A stretch of 64,000 bases of DNA from Cuneatibacter caecimuris (GCF_004216775.1 NZ_SGXF01000006.1:62001-126000); one strand, 5' to 3'. Positions 43,740 through 53,969 are shown, numbered from the stretch's first letter. The notes: generated by a model from the letters alone, not told the origin. Numbers and translations: made by a program.

Positions 43740-46379
43740 TTAATGAATCTGTCCAGCCAGCACCTCCGGCACCTTTCCCAGCGCATCCGGCACGCCGGCA
43801 GGGTTCTTGCCGCCCGCCTGGGCCATATTCGGACGGCCTCCGCCGCCGCCCCCCACCAGGCCTGCTATTCCTTTGATCAGGTTGCCTGCGTGAGCGCCTG
43901 CTTTCATAGCTCCCTCTGTTGCGGAAGCGATCAGGTTGACCTTTCCGTCCTGGACAGAAGCGATCACCACCACGCCTTCGCCCAGCTTTTCCTTCATCTG
44001 GTCTCCCAGGTTCCTCAGTCCGTTCATATCCACATCTGACACCTGCAGGGCCAGAAGCTTCGTTCCCTTTATTTCCTGCACCTGGCTCATCACATCGCCC
44101 ACAGCCTCATTGGCGAGCCTGCTCTTTAACTTCTCGTTCTCAGCATGCAGGGATTTGATCTCCTCCATCAGCGCATTGATTTTATCCTTCAGGTTTGCAG
44201 GCGTGCACTTGGCCGCTGCCGCTGCAGCATGTACTTCCTGTTCCAGGTTTTCATAGTATTTCATCAGACCGCGCCCGGTCAGGGCTTCAATTCTGCGCAC
44301 GCCGGCGGCAATTCCCGCTTCGGAAACAATCTTAAAGGAAGAAATCGCGCTGGTGTTGGGCACATGGGTGCCGCCGCACAGCTCAGTTGAGAAATCCCCC
44401 ATGCGGACAACCCTTACCTTTTCTCCATACTTTTCACCGAACAGCGCCATGGCGCCGGTCTTTTTGGCTTCTTCCAGGGTCATCACATCTGTCTCCACCG
44501 GGAGGGAATCTGAGATTTCTTTATTGACGATCTCTTCCACCTTCCTGATTTCCTCCGGCGTCATAGCGGAAAAATGTGTGAAGTCAAAACGCAGCCTGTC
44601 TTTTGTCACCAGGGAACCGGCCTGCTCCACATGATCCCCCAGCACCATGCGAAGAGCTTTCTGAAGCAGGTGGGTGGCGCTGTGATTTTTCGCGGTATCG
44701 CTGCGGTTTTCGCTGCATACAGAAAGCGTAACCTTCTCCCCGGCCTGCAGCATGCCGCGGGTCATGCGGCCCACATGGCCTACCTTACCGCCCAGCAAAT
44801 GGATGGTATCCTCTACCAGGAATTCTCCGCTGTCTGTAAAGATCCTGCCCACATCTGCCTGCTGTCCGCCCATGGTGGCGTAAAAAGGGGTTTCCTTAAC
44901 AAACACGGTTCCCGCCTGTCCGTCCGTCAGAGCTTCTACAATTTCATTCTCCGTAGTCAGCACTGTAATCTCGGAATCATGAGTCAGCCGGCCGTAACCT
45001 ACAAACTCCGTGGTGACAGCCGGATCAATGGACTGATACACTGTCACATCCGCGCCCATATAATTGGTGGTCTTTCTGGCAGCCCGGGCCTTTTCCCGCT
45101 GTTCCTGCATGCACCTGTCAAAGCCCTCTTCATCCAGGGTTAAATTCTTTTCTTCCAGAATTTCCTTCGTCAGGTCGATGGGGAACCCGTAAGTATCGTA
45201 CAATTTAAAGGCGTTCTCTCCGGAAAGCACAGATACGCCTGACGCCTTCATCTCTTCTTCCATCTGTCCCAGAATTTCCAGCCCCTGGTCGATGGTCCGG
45301 TTGAACTTGTCCTCTTCCTCGGACAGAACCTTGAAAATCATATTTTTCTTCTCATCCAGCTCCGGGTATCCGTCTTTGGAGAGTTCGATCACCGTATTGG
45401 ACAGCCCTGCCAGGAACTTTCCCTGAATGCCCAGAATCCTGCCGTGGCGGGCGGCGCGGCGCAGAAGACGGCGCAGCACATATCCTCTGCCCTCGTTGGA
45501 AGGCATGATGCCGTCTGAAATCATGAAGGTACAGGACTTGATATGGTCCGTTACAATACGCAGGGATATATCTTTGTTATGATCCTTCTGATATTCCGTA
45601 CCGGCCAGCCTGCAGACCTGATCCAGAAGAGCCTTATTGGTGTCCACAGTGAACAGGGAATCCACCTCCTGCACAATAGCAGCCAGGCGTTCCAGCCCCA
45701 TGCCGGTATCGATATTCTTCTGCTTCAGCTCTGTATAATTGCCGTGGCCGTCATTTTCAAACTGGGTGAACACATTGTTCCAGATTTCCATGAAGCGGTC
45801 ACACTCGCAGCCCACATGGCAGTCCGGCTTTCCGCAGCCATATTGCTCGCCCCGGTCATAGTAGATCTCGGAACAGGGGCCGCAGGGACCCGCTCCATGC
45901 TCCCAGAAATTATCTTCCTTGCCGAAACGGTAAATCCGCTCCGCCGGAATCCCGATCTCTTTATTCCAAATATCAAAGGCCTCGTCATCCTCCAGATAGA
46001 CGGAAGGATACAGGCGGTCGGGATCCAGCCCCACAACCTCTGTCAGGAATTCCCAGGACCAGCGGATGGCGTCAGTCTTGAAATAATCGCCGAAGGAAAA
46101 GTTCCCCAGCATTTCAAAGAAAGTGCCGTGGCGGGCAGTTTTGCCGATATTCTCAATATCCCCGGTGCGGATACATTTCTGACAGGTGGTCACCCTCTTT
46201 CTGGGAGGGATTTCCTGTCCGGTAAAATAAGGCTTTAACGGCGCCATGCCGGAATTGATCAGCAGCAAGCTGTTATCATTATGCGGCACCAGCGAAAAAC
46301 TCTTCATCGCCAGATGTCCCTTGCTCTCAAAAAATTCCAGGAACATGCGCCGCAGTTCATTAACACCATATTTTTTCAT
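43740..46379 (-). CDS. alaS: Alanine-tRNA ligase
   Basis: 879 aa, full length. Class II core at the N-terminus (SKGHLAMKSFSLVPHNDNSL, GNFSFGDYFK), the editing domain zinc site HSATHLLQKAL with CGGTHVPNTS, and the C-terminal Gly-rich C-Ala domain (GGGGGGRPNMAQAGG). GGAGG is 10 bases before the ATG. It lies 29 bases after a 49-aa gene and behind tyrS, so two aminoacyl-tRNA synthetases appear to share one promoter. No T-box leader fits in the short gaps. Confidence 0.97.
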   Translation of the reverse strand: MKKYGVNELRRMFLEFFESKGHLAMKSFSLVPHNDNSLLLINSGMAPLKPYFTGQEIPPRKRVTTCQKCIRTGDIENIGKTARHGTFFEMLGNFSFGDYFKTDAIRWSWEFLTEVVGLDPDRLYPSVYLEDDEAFDIWNKEIGIPAERIYRFGKEDNFWEHGAGPCGPCSEIYYDRGEQYGCGKPDCHVGCECDRFMEIWNNVFTQFENDGHGNYTELKQKNIDTGMGLERLAAIVQEVDSLFTVDTNKALLDQVCRLAGTEYQKDHNKDISLRIVTDHIKSCTFMISDGIMPSNEGRGYVLRRLLRRAARHGRILGIQGKFLAGLSNTVIELSKDGYPELDEKKNMIFKVLSEEEDKFNRTIDQGLEILGQMEEEMKASGVSVLSGENAFKLYDTYGFPIDLTKEILEEKNLTLDEEGFDRCMQEQREKARAARKTTNYMGADVTVYQSIDPAVTTEFVGYGRLTHDSEITVLTTENEIVEALTDGQAGTVFVKETPFYATMGGQQADVGRIFTDSGEFLVEDTIHLLGGKVGHVGRMTRGMLQAGEKVTLSVCSENRSDTAKNHSATHLLQKALRMVLGDHVEQAGSLVTKDRLRFDFTHFSAMTPEEIRKVEEIVNKEISDSLPVETDVMTLEEAKKTGAMALFGEKYGEKVRVVRMGDFSTELCGGTHVPNTSAISSFKIVSEAGIAAGVRRIEALTGRGLMKYYENLEQEVHAAAAAAKCTPANLKDKINALMEEIKSLHAENEKLKSRLANEAVGDVMSQVQEIKGTKLLALQVSDVDMNGLRNLGDQMKEKLGEGVVVIASVQDGKVNLIASATEGAMKAGAHAGNLIKGIAGLVGGGGGGRPNMAQAGGKNPAGVPDALGKVPEVLAGQIH

Positions 46380-46408
46380 GGTAATTGTGCCTCCATTGTT
46401 CTCCTATG

Positions 46409-46558
46409 TCAGTCCTGCTCTTTTGCAGCCTGTATGGCAGCCTCTTTGGCTGTTTTGCGGTCCCGCAGTTTTTTACCTGCAAAAATCCCCGCTCCCGCCA
46501 TAGCCGCCAGAAAGATGAATTTAACCGCCTCATTTAACACTTCACCCCAAAACTCCAT
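46409..46558 (-). CDS. Small membrane-associated protein between tyrS and alaS
   Basis: 49 aa. A hydrophobic stretch (KFIFLAAMAGAGIFAGKK, about residues 13-30) is followed by a charged helix (KLRDRKTAKEAAIQAAKEQD). GGAGG with 6-base spacing makes translation very likely. I do not recognise a family. Glycines in the hydrophobic part (AGAGIFAG) suggest helix packing. It is probably co-transcribed with tyrS and alaS. Confidence 0.7.
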   Translation of the reverse strand: MEFWGEVLNEAVKFIFLAAMAGAGIFAGKKLRDRKTAKEAAIQAAKEQD

Positions 46559-46569
46559 TGAAAACCTCC

Positions 46570-47802
46570 TTATTCTGCTTTGATCTTATGGTAGCCCTTT
46601 TTCCCTTTTTTAATCAGCAAAGCGCCCTCTTCGTCCAGATCGGCAGCTGTATAAACCTTGGCAAAATCAGTTACTTTTTCTCCATTAACAGAAACCCCGC
46701 CGTCCAGGATCAGCCTTCTTCCCTCAGAACGGGTTTTACAGAATTTAGCGGCGATGAGCATGGTGATCAGATCCACGCCTTCCTCCATCTCCCTTCCGGA
46801 ATAAACAGTGGTAGGAATATCGTCGCTGTTTCCAGGCCCCGCAAACATTGCACGGGCGGCTTCCAGCGCCTTCTTTGCTTCCTCTTCACCATGTACGATC
46901 TTGGTGATCTCATAAGCCAGAACCTCTTTGGCGTGGTTGATTTCTGCGCCCTGCAGCGCGCCCAGGCGCCGAACCTCTTCCATGGGCAGGAATGTGAGAA
47001 GCCCGAGGCACTCTTCCACCTTCACGTCTTCAATATTTCTCCAGTACTGGAAAAATTCATAAGGAGAGGTTTTCTCAGGATCCAGCCACAGCGCGCCCTT
47101 CATGGTTTTACCCATCTTGATGCCCTCGCTGGTGGTCAGCAGCTTGAATGTCAGTCCGTACGCCGGCTTCTGTTCCTTCCTGCGGATCAGTTCCACGCCG
47201 CCGATAATATTGGACCACTGGTCGTTGCCTCCCATTTCCAGGGTACATCCGTAGTCTTGATTCAGCTTCCAGAAGTCATAGGACTGCATCAGCATATAAT
47301 TGAACTCAAAAAAGGTCAGCCCCCGCTCCATACGCTGCTTATAGCACTCGGCAGTCAGCATGCGGTTGACAGAAAAATGCACGCCGATCTCCCGCAAAAA
47401 TTCCACATAATTCAGATCCAGCAGCCAGTCCGCATTGTTAGCGATCAGCGCCTTCCCGTCGGAAAAATCGATGAAACGGGACAGCTGACGGTAAAAGCAG
47501 TCCGCATTGTGCTGGATTGTCTCTCTGGTCATGATTTTGCGCATATCGCTTTTGCCGGTGGGATCGCCTACCATGGTAGTCCCGCCGCCCAGCAGCGCGA
47601 TGGGCCGGTGCCCTGCCCTCTGCATGTGCATCATAGCCATAATGGTCAGAAAATGGCCTGCCGTCAGGCTGTCCGCGGTAGCGTCAAACCCGATATAAAA
47701 AGTTACAGGCTCTCCTCCCAGCAGTTCTCTCACTTCGTCCGGGTTCGTGCACTGCTCGATAAAGCCGCGCTCCGTCAGGACGTCATATACATTTGTAGAC
47801 AT
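46570..47802 (-). CDS. tyrS: Tyrosine-tRNA ligase
   Basis: 410 aa, class I. The HIGH-equivalent is in [17 protein letters not shown], the KMSKS-equivalent is KMGKT, tyrosine-pocket residues are in [13 protein letters not shown] and [11 protein letters not shown], and an S4-like C-terminal domain ends the protein ([18 protein letters not shown]). GGAGG is 9 bases before the ATG. It has its own promoter after rnhA, and no room for a T-box. Confidence 0.96.
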   Translation of the reverse strand: MSTNVYDVLTERGFIEQCTNPDEVRELLGGEPVTFYIGFDATADSLTAGHFLTIMAMMHMQRAGHRPIALLGGGTTMVGDPTGKSDMRKIMTRETIQHNADCFYRQLSRFIDFSDGKALIANNADWLLDLNYVEFLREIGVHFSVNRMLTAECYKQRMERGLTFFEFNYMLMQSYDFWKLNQDYGCTLEMGGNDQWSNIIGGVELIRRKEQKPAYGLTFKLLTTSEGIKMGKTMKGALWLDPEKTSPYEFFQYWRNIEDVKVEECLGLLTFLPMEEVRRLGALQGAEINHAKEVLAYEITKIVHGEEEAKKALEAARAMFAGPGNSDDIPTTVYSGREMEEGVDLITMLIAAKFCKTRSEGRRLILDGGVSVNGEKVTDFAKVYTAADLDEEGALLIKKGKKGYHKIKAE

Positions 47803-47842
47803 CTCTAAAGTCCTCCTTCAGTATCCGTAACACTGATATAAT

Positions 47843-47871
47843 ATCTTAACACAAAAATTCTGAGCATTCAA
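47843..47871 (-). promoter_or_regulatory. Putative SigA promoter of tyrS-alaS
   Basis: TTGAAT (47871-47866) and TAAGAT (47848-47843), 17-base spacer, 41 bases upstream of tyrS. Confidence 0.6.
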
Positions 47872-47884
47872 GGGTTTTTCCGCC

Positions 47885-48358
47885 TCAGACGCCCGGATCC
47901 ACAAGCAGTTTTGTCCCGTCCGCGGCAGCCGTGGCCAGCTGGTCGCACCTCTCGTTTCCAGGATGTCCCGCATGCCCTTTCACCCAATGAAAATGCACCT
48001 CATGAGGCTCCATGGCGGCCAGAAGCCTTTTCCACAGATCCACGTTCTTCACCGGTTCATTCCCGCTTCTCTTCCATCCTTTTTTCTGCCAGCCGTCGAT
48101 CCAGTGCTGGGAGAAGGCATTGACCAGATACTGAGAATCGGAATACAGCTCTATCTGGCAGGGGCGGTTCAGGGCCTCCAGCCCTGCGATAGCGGCCATG
48201 AGCTCCATCCTGTTATTGGTGGTCCGCACATAACCGCAGGAGAGCTCCCTCTCGTGCAGCGTTCCGGCGCTGTCCACAAACTGCAGCACAGTCCCATATC
48301 CTCCCGGCCCGTCGGGGTTTCCTCTGGCCGAGCCGTCTGTATAGATTGTTACCAGCAT
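47885..48358 (-). CDS. rnhA: Ribonuclease HI
   Basis: 157 aa. The catalytic acids are in [12 protein letters not shown] (Asp), [14 protein letters not shown] (Glu), [12 protein letters not shown] (Asp) and [15 protein letters not shown] (Asp region), with HWVKGH. It degrades RNA in RNA-DNA hybrids. It starts 11 bases after the MutS-like gene and is the last gene of the unit begun by the purine nucleoside phosphorylase. Confidence 0.95.
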   Translation of the reverse strand: MLVTIYTDGSARGNPDGPGGYGTVLQFVDSAGTLHERELSCGYVRTTNNRMELMAAIAGLEALNRPCQIELYSDSQYLVNAFSQHWIDGWQKKGWKRSGNEPVKNVDLWKRLLAAMEPHEVHFHWVKGHAGHPGNERCDQLATAAADGTKLLVDPGV

Positions 48359-48368
48359 ATTTCCTCCC

Positions 48369-50054
48369 TCATTCCGCAGTCCACTTGCCTGTTTCCAGAA
48401 AACGGTTGGCAGTATCTTCTGCTTTTCGGATTACAGCCTCATCATACCCCATAATTCCCAGAAGTTTAATGGCATTTCTGGTGGTCGCTCTGCCGCTGTA
48501 AAGGACATAATTAAATTTCACATCATTATCCCTGATTTCCTCCTGAAAATGATAATTGGAGTACCTGGATTCCAGCAGATGTGTCAGTTCAATATCATGG
48601 GTCGCTGCAAAGCACATCATTCCGGAGCTGCTCATATCTTTGAGGATCTCTGTGGACGCGGCGATACGTTCTACTGTATTGGTCCCGCGCAGGACTTCAT
48701 CCACAAAACACATCACCGGATAATCCCCATCCTTTGCGTCCAAAATCCTTTTCAGCGATTTGATTTCTACAATATAATAACTCTCATTTCCGGCCAGGTC
48801 GTCTCTTAACGCCATGGATGAGTAAACCCGGAACATGTTGGCGTGATAGTTATGCGCCAGTACAGTGTACACGGTCTGCGCCAGGACGGCATTGATTGCT
48901 ACTGTTTTTAAAAATGTGGACTTGCCGGAGGCATTGGAGCCGGTGAGAAGCACACAGCGGTTTTCGTTGATGCTGTTGGCCACGGGGTCGGAAATCAGCG
49001 GATGGAACAGATCCTTTGTCTGAAGGAGCGTCTTTTTCCCATAAGTAAAATCCGGATGACAGTAAAAAGGCAGGGTTTCCCGATAGGAAGCCAGCGCCGC
49101 GCCCAGCTCCAGCTGGCCGATCACGTCGATCATCTGCTGAACAGATTCCATATGTCCCTGAATCTTGTTTTTCATGGAATTAAATTTGATCAGGTCGATA
49201 TGAAAAAACATCCGCACATAATCCATTATGATATCTCCCAGGCTCCCCTTCATCACATTGGCAGGCCCGATATAGGCAGAATCACTGACCAGAGAATGCA
49301 GCGGCTTGGCCCCTTCCGCCAGCCGGTCGAAATAAGGCTGCAGCTCCGGGATTTTTTCTTTGCTGATCCGCTCGCTGCTTTTTACGAGACGGACAATATA
49401 TGCGATACAGGTGAAATACTTTTCAATTTTTCCTTTATCCCTGTAGTAGGTTGCTACATTGAATATTGCCGAGCCCACGAGCAGAAGCACTCCCAGCACA
49501 ATATTCGCAAAAAAGCCCACAATAGAGGCCACAATCAGCATGATGCAGCCATAATGAAACGCATTGTTGGAATCCGGCAGGTCGTTGAGGTTCAGCGCGT
49601 AGTCGATCAGGGACAGTTTTCTGGTTTTTCCCACATCCACAAACAGCAGCTGCATTTTCTCCCGCTCTTCTTTGTGATCCCTGAAATAATCTGCCAGCCT
49701 GCTCCGCTCTTTCAGAACCTCTTCGTCAAATACAGGCATTCTGAGGGCTTTGTAGAGATATTCTTCCCCGGCGGAGGACTGTGTGGCGTTCAGCGCCATG
49801 AACACAGAATCCATATCCAGATCATTCCAGGTAATATCATCAATGGCAAATTCTCCCTCTTTCCGGGTTTTGCGGAAGTAATGGGTCAGCTGTTCAAATT
49901 CGCTGTACTCATATTCCCGTTCCGGCAGCTTACCCCAGGAACGCCTGATCTTCCGAAGCTGCTCCACTTTCCGCTGTTTGTTGCTGTAGGACGCCTGTAC
50001 CGTAATTGCCAGCACAATGCCAAACAGCAGCGCAATATAAATCCATGAATCCAT
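48369..50054 (-). CDS. Membrane-associated MutS-like ATPase
   Basis: 561 aa. Only the core/clamp and ATPase parts of MutS are present: Walker [41 protein letters not shown] and [14 protein letters not shown]. The mismatch-binding domain with its FxE motif is absent. Three hydrophobic segments are visible: one at the N-terminus ([14 protein letters not shown]) and two in the middle ([20 protein letters not shown] plus the next ~12 residues). A membrane location is therefore likely and mismatch repair unlikely. It lies between an amidohydrolase and rnhA. The function is unknown to me. Confidence 0.82.
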   Translation of the reverse strand: MDSWIYIALLFGIVLAITVQASYSNKQRKVEQLRKIRRSWGKLPEREYEYSEFEQLTHYFRKTRKEGEFAIDDITWNDLDMDSVFMALNATQSSAGEEYLYKALRMPVFDEEVLKERSRLADYFRDHKEEREKMQLLFVDVGKTRKLSLIDYALNLNDLPDSNNAFHYGCIMLIVASIVGFFANIVLGVLLLVGSAIFNVATYYRDKGKIEKYFTCIAYIVRLVKSSERISKEKIPELQPYFDRLAEGAKPLHSLVSDSAYIGPANVMKGSLGDIIMDYVRMFFHIDLIKFNSMKNKIQGHMESVQQMIDVIGQLELGAALASYRETLPFYCHPDFTYGKKTLLQTKDLFHPLISDPVANSINENRCVLLTGSNASGKSTFLKTVAINAVLAQTVYTVLAHNYHANMFRVYSSMALRDDLAGNESYYIVEIKSLKRILDAKDGDYPVMCFVDEVLRGTNTVERIAASTEILKDMSSSGMMCFAATHDIELTHLLESRYSNYHFQEEIRDNDVKFNYVLYSGRATTRNAIKLLGIMGYDEAVIRKAEDTANRFLETGKWTAE

Positions 50055-50068
50055 CCAGTCATTCTCCT

Positions 50069-51352
50069 TTAAGACAGCACACGCCCTGCGCGCGCATAGA
50101 TTTCTTCCGGGTCCGCGCCGATATGGTACTCCCCGTTCTCATATAACACCTTTCCGGCTACCATAGTCAGCTTCACATTTGATTTGCTGCCGCTGTACAC
50201 CAGGTTTTTGTCCAGGTGATATTCCGGCTGCATATTGGGCTGGTCCAGATCAATGAGGATCAGATCGGCCTGCTGTCCCGGAGCCAATTCCAGGCAGTCT
50301 GTGAGGCCCATGGCCATCGCTCCTCCCTCGGTGGCCATCCGCAGTACCCTCCCAGCGTCCATAGCGGATGCGTCATGCCTGGACAGCTTTTGAAGGGCCG
50401 TGGCCAGAAACATCTCCCGGAACATGTCCAGGCAGTTGTTGCTGGCAGGACCATCGGTACCCAGGGCCAGGCCGATCCCCGCCCTGTCATATTCTACCAG
50501 CGGTGCGATTCCGCTGGCCAGCTTGCAGTTAGAGGCAGGATTTGTCACGATATACAGCTTTCTTTCCCGGAAAATCTCTATATCCTCTTCTGACAGATAA
50601 TTACAGTGGAATCCTCCCCCGCCAAAATCAAACATTCCCAAGCTGTCCAGGTATGCAGTGGGCGTCATTCCGTAGCGCCCCACACACTCCTTCACCTCTC
50701 TTCTGGTTTCAGAATTATGGGTGTAGACAGGCGCCTTCAGTTCCTGCGCCAATTCCGCAATGGCCTTCAGATTTTCGGCGCAGGTGGTGTACTCCGCATG
50801 AAAGCCCAGGCGGAAAGAGATCAGCGGGTGATTCCCGTTAAGCCTCTCATACCAGTCTTTCAGCAGGGCAGTGATCTCTTCCGCGCTGCCATAGGGATCA
50901 TTGACCCCGCCGCAGAAAACAGTCCTGAAACCGCAGTCCTCAGAAGCTTTTGCTGCGGCAGGCATTTCGTAATACATATCAAAATTTGCCGTAATTCCGC
51001 TGCTGAGATATTCCATGACAGCCAGTCTGCTGCAGTCATAGATGTTTTCAGGCGTCAGCTTTGCCTCCAGAGGGAAAACAGCCCTGGTCAGCCATTCCTG
51101 CAAAGGGAGGTCATCCGCGTAGGAGCGCAGGAAGGTCATGGCGGAATGGGTATGGGCATTTTTAAAACCTGGCAGCACCAGACAGCGGGAAGCGTTGATC
51201 TCCACATCCCACGGCCCCGCCAGTTCCGCCGCTTTCCGGTCCGCAGGCCCTGCCATCAGAATCCTGCTGTCTTCAATCCAGACTTCCCCTTCCGCCGCCT
51301 GAGATACGCCCGGCCTGGTCAGAAGCTTTCCTCCATATATTCTGGTTTTCAT
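50069..51352 (-). CDS. Amidohydrolase, adenosine/S-adenosylhomocysteine deaminase-like
   Basis: 427 aa. Metal ligands are in FKNAHTHSAMTFLR (HxH), FHAEYT and GTDGPASNNCLDMFRE; LPLQEWLTRAVFPLEAKL is typical of the MtaD/DadD group acting on 5'-deoxyadenosine, methylthioadenosine or S-adenosylhomocysteine. It follows the purine nucleoside phosphorylase by only 3 bases, which supports a joint purine-nucleoside salvage role. The exact substrate cannot be read from sequence. Confidence 0.87.
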   Translation of the reverse strand: MKTRIYGGKLLTRPGVSQAAEGEVWIEDSRILMAGPADRKAAELAGPWDVEINASRCLVLPGFKNAHTHSAMTFLRSYADDLPLQEWLTRAVFPLEAKLTPENIYDCSRLAVMEYLSSGITANFDMYYEMPAAAKASEDCGFRTVFCGGVNDPYGSAEEITALLKDWYERLNGNHPLISFRLGFHAEYTTCAENLKAIAELAQELKAPVYTHNSETRREVKECVGRYGMTPTAYLDSLGMFDFGGGGFHCNYLSEEDIEIFRERKLYIVTNPASNCKLASGIAPLVEYDRAGIGLALGTDGPASNNCLDMFREMFLATALQKLSRHDASAMDAGRVLRMATEGGAMAMGLTDCLELAPGQQADLILIDLDQPNMQPEYHLDKNLVYSGSKSNVKLTMVAGKVLYENGEYHIGADPEEIYARAGRVLS

Positions 51353-51355
51353 GGT

Positions 51356-52180
51356 TCACATCCTCTGAATGCAGGCTTCCACCAGCTTTTCAAATTTAGG
51401 CGCCGCCTGATCCGCCGCCTGCTGTACCTCTTCATGGGACAGGGGAGACTCTGTCAGCCCGCAGCCCGGATTGGAGATAAAAGAGATTCCGCAGATCTTC
51501 AGCCCCATGTGATTGGCGGCAACCGCTTCGCAGGCGGTGCTCATGCCTACAGCATCCCCGCCCAGCAGCCTGCACATACGGACTTCTGCCGGCGTTTCAA
51601 AATTAGGCCCTGTGAGCTGAACGTAAACACCCTGTTTCACCGGGATCTGCAGCCGGTCCGCTTCTTCCCGGAGAATTTTCTGAAGTTCCGGGTCATAGAT
51701 ATGGCTCATATCAGGGAAACGCGTCCCCAGCTCATTGACATTGGCTCCGATCAGCGGGCTGGGTACAAAGCAGGAAATCTGATCTGTGATTATCATAAAG
51801 TCTCCGGCCGCAAAATCAGGATTCAGTCCTCCGGCCGCGTTGGTCAGAAACAGCTTTTCTGCGCCCATCAGCTTCATCAGGCGCACAGGCATCACCACTT
51901 CATTCATATCATAGCCCTCATAGTAGTGAACCCTTCCCTGCATCATCACCACAGGCACTCCCCCGATATGGGAAAAAATGAACCTCCCCTTGTGCCCTTC
52001 CACAGTGGAAACAGGAAATCCCTCTATCTGGTGATAATCAATCACCGCTTCCTGATCAAACCGTTCTGCAAAATTCCCAAGCCCTGACCCCAGAATCAAA
52101 GCTGTCCTTGGTACAAAGGGAATCTTCTTCTGTATGCTCTGGTATGCCTTCTGCAACTTTTCATATACCGCACTGCTCAA
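51356..52180 (-). CDS. Purine-nucleoside phosphorylase (class I trimeric type)
   Basis: 274 aa. Phosphate-binding LILGSGLGNFAERF, HKGRFIFSHIGGVPVVMMQG, GRVHYYEGY, TNAAGGLNPDF and MCRLLGGDAVGMSTACEAVA identify the PunA-type family. It splits purine nucleosides with phosphate. The likely start is a TTG at 52180, since GGAGG lies 8 bases before it; the ATG codons at 52204 and 52195 lack a site, and the second overlaps the GGAGG itself. Confidence 0.93.
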   Translation of the reverse strand: MSSAVYEKLQKAYQSIQKKIPFVPRTALILGSGLGNFAERFDQEAVIDYHQIEGFPVSTVEGHKGRFIFSHIGGVPVVMMQGRVHYYEGYDMNEVVMPVRLMKLMGAEKLFLTNAAGGLNPDFAAGDFMIITDQISCFVPSPLIGANVNELGTRFPDMSHIYDPELQKILREEADRLQIPVKQGVYVQLTGPNFETPAEVRMCRLLGGDAVGMSTACEAVAANHMGLKICGISFISNPGCGLTESPLSHEEVQQAADQAAPKFEKLVEACIQRM

Positions 52181-52217
52181 CGCAAATACCTCCATCTCAT
52201 TCATTGATTACCATATC

Positions 52218-52246
52218 ATCCTAACATTTCCGGCGTTGTCTGTCAA
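52218..52246 (-). promoter_or_regulatory. SigA promoter of the purine nucleoside phosphorylase operon
   Basis: TTGACA (52246-52241) and TAGGAT (52223-52218) with a 17-base spacer; TGT before the -10 box makes it an extended -10. Confidence 0.75.
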
Positions 52247-52346
52247 TTCTTACCACAGTTGATTCTTTTTTCTCCTCCCAATAGACGCATCAGCAGATCT
52301 GCGGCTCTTTTTGTCCCTCCTGGGGGGCTGAAATAAATCTCATATA

Positions 52347-52415
52347 AAATCGCCCTTCATTCCCACTGTAATGGCAGTGTATGACAACCATTATAGAGGG
52401 AATGAAGGGCGATTT
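52347..52415 (-). repeat. 18-bp inverted repeat after spoIVA
   Basis: Perfect arms AAATCGCCCTTCATTCCC (52347-52364) and its complement (52398-52415) enclose 33 bases with a second nested stem, TAATGG/CCATTA. It begins 19 bases after the spoIVA stop, and only TTTT follows on the minus strand. It probably terminates spoIVA transcription, but the long arms are unusual. The rest of the gap (52247-52346) shows a 10-bp palindrome GCAGATCTGC and no convincing gene. Confidence 0.65.
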
Positions 52416-52434
52416 CAATAGAAGGAAACAAATT

Positions 52435-53910
52435 TCAGATAATGATGCAGATGACGCCGCCGTTGCTGTCATTGATAATCTTCTGCAAAGCGTCCTGAAG
52501 CTTCTGCTGGCAGGAATCTGTCATCTGATTGATCTTGGTATGAATGCCGTCGTCCACAATCTGTTCTATGGATTTGCCGAAAATATTCGTGTCCCAGATA
52601 CCGTCCTGGCTCTCCTGAGCCGCGCTCTTAATATAGGAGATCAGGTCTTTCGCCTGTTCCTCGCTGCCCACGATGGGAGCGATTTCGGTTTCAATATAGG
52701 ACTGGATCAGGTGGATGGACGGAGCCTGGGCTTTCATTTTCACGCCGAATTTATTGCCATGGCGGATCAGTTCCGGATCATCCAGCAAGATTTCCGAACG
52801 GTCCGGCGTCACCACGCCATATCCCTTCTGCCGCACCGCATCCAGAGCGGAACGCACCTTTTCGTATTCCTGACGCTGGCCGGCCATAGCCAGCAGCGTT
52901 TTCATCAGCTGATATTCTCCGGTGATGGAAATTCCTGTGTATTCGCTGATGATCTGATAATAATAGCTGCCCTCCACCTGCACTGAAATGGAGACTGTCC
53001 CGTCCGCCAGGTTCTTTTTCTCGATTTTCATCCGCTTCACATGCTGGCTCTCCGGATATTCCAGTTCTTCCCGCAGGTCTTTCATAGAAGCTACCTGGGA
53101 CAGCATCTGCTTTGCCAGCTCAATTACATGGGATTTCAGCCAGTGGGTGGCGGGCAGGATTTCCACCCATTTGGGGATTTCAAAATCAAGCTCTGTCACC
53201 GGAAATTCTTCCAGCACCATTCCCATGATCTGAAGCAGGTCCTCGCTGCGCAGCTGCTCACAGTTGACCGGCAGCACATGGACGCCGTATTTTTCCTCCA
53301 GCTGGCCGGCCAGCTGTCTGGTCTCCGGAGAATAAGGCTTCACGCAGTTCAGCAGCAGAATAAATGGCTTTCCGATCTGTTTCAGTTCCTGAACCGTCCG
53401 TTCTTCCGCCGGCACATAGGCATCTCTGGGGATGTCGCTGATGGACCCATCTGTAGTCACTGCGATGCCGATGGTGGAATGATCTGTGATCACTTTCCTG
53501 GTGCCGATCTCCGCAGCCTGCGTGAACGGTATTTCCTGATCAGACCAGGGGGTTTTCACCATCCGTTCCTCATTGTCCTCCTCATGGCCTACCGCGCCGT
53601 CCACCATAAAGCCCACACAGTCGATCAGGCGCACATTCACCTCCACCCCATCTCCCAGAGAAAGCTTTGCAGCGTCCTTTGGAATGAATTTGGGTTCGGT
53701 GGTCATGATAGTTCTTCCGGCGGCCGACTGGGGGAGCTCATCTTTAGCCTGCTCCCTGCTATGTACATCTTCAATGCCCGGCAGCACCAGAAGATCCATG
53801 AACCGTTTGATAAAAGTGGATTTTCCGGTGCGGACCGGGCCTACCACTCCAATATAGATGTCCCCCCCGGTACGGGCTTGTATATCCTGATACACATGAA
53901 ATGATTCCAT
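52435..53910 (-). CDS. spoIVA: Stage IV sporulation protein A
   Basis: 491 aa, matching the 492 aa of Bacillus SpoIVA. Walker A is in YIGVVGPVRTGKSTFIKRF, followed by the TRAFAC-like RLIDCVGFMVDGAVGHEED block; the C-terminus ends in the hydrophobic GGVICIII needed for spore-surface binding. SpoIVA hydrolyses ATP and polymerises into the basement layer of the spore coat. The start at 53910 has AAGGGG 8 bases upstream; 53928 has none. A weak sigma-E-like promoter precedes it. Confidence 0.96.
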   Translation of the reverse strand: MESFHVYQDIQARTGGDIYIGVVGPVRTGKSTFIKRFMDLLVLPGIEDVHSREQAKDELPQSAAGRTIMTTEPKFIPKDAAKLSLGDGVEVNVRLIDCVGFMVDGAVGHEEDNEERMVKTPWSDQEIPFTQAAEIGTRKVITDHSTIGIAVTTDGSISDIPRDAYVPAEERTVQELKQIGKPFILLLNCVKPYSPETRQLAGQLEEKYGVHVLPVNCEQLRSEDLLQIMGMVLEEFPVTELDFEIPKWVEILPATHWLKSHVIELAKQMLSQVASMKDLREELEYPESQHVKRMKIEKKNLADGTVSISVQVEGSYYYQIISEYTGISITGEYQLMKTLLAMAGQRQEYEKVRSALDAVRQKGYGVVTPDRSEILLDDPELIRHGNKFGVKMKAQAPSIHLIQSYIETEIAPIVGSEEQAKDLISYIKSAAQESQDGIWDTNIFGKSIEQIVDDGIHTKINQMTDSCQQKLQDALQKIINDSNGGVICIII

Positions 53911-53938
53911 AAAAAGATCCCCTTCCATTAATACTGAT

Positions 53939-53969
53939 ACAGTATATACAGGGGATCTCTGAATTATGA
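53939..53969 (-). promoter_or_regulatory. Weak sigma-E-like promoter before spoIVA
   Basis: TCATAAT (53969-53963) and TATACTGT (53946-53939) partly match sigma-E boxes, but the spacer is 16 and the -10 box deviates at three positions. The call rests mainly on spoIVA being a sigma-E gene in Bacillus. Confidence 0.3.

Noticed and set aside
47803-47884. T-box riboswitch before tyrS or alaS
   Set aside because: The gaps are too short (82 and 29 bases) and lack T-box sequence motifs; an ordinary promoter explains the tyrS gap.
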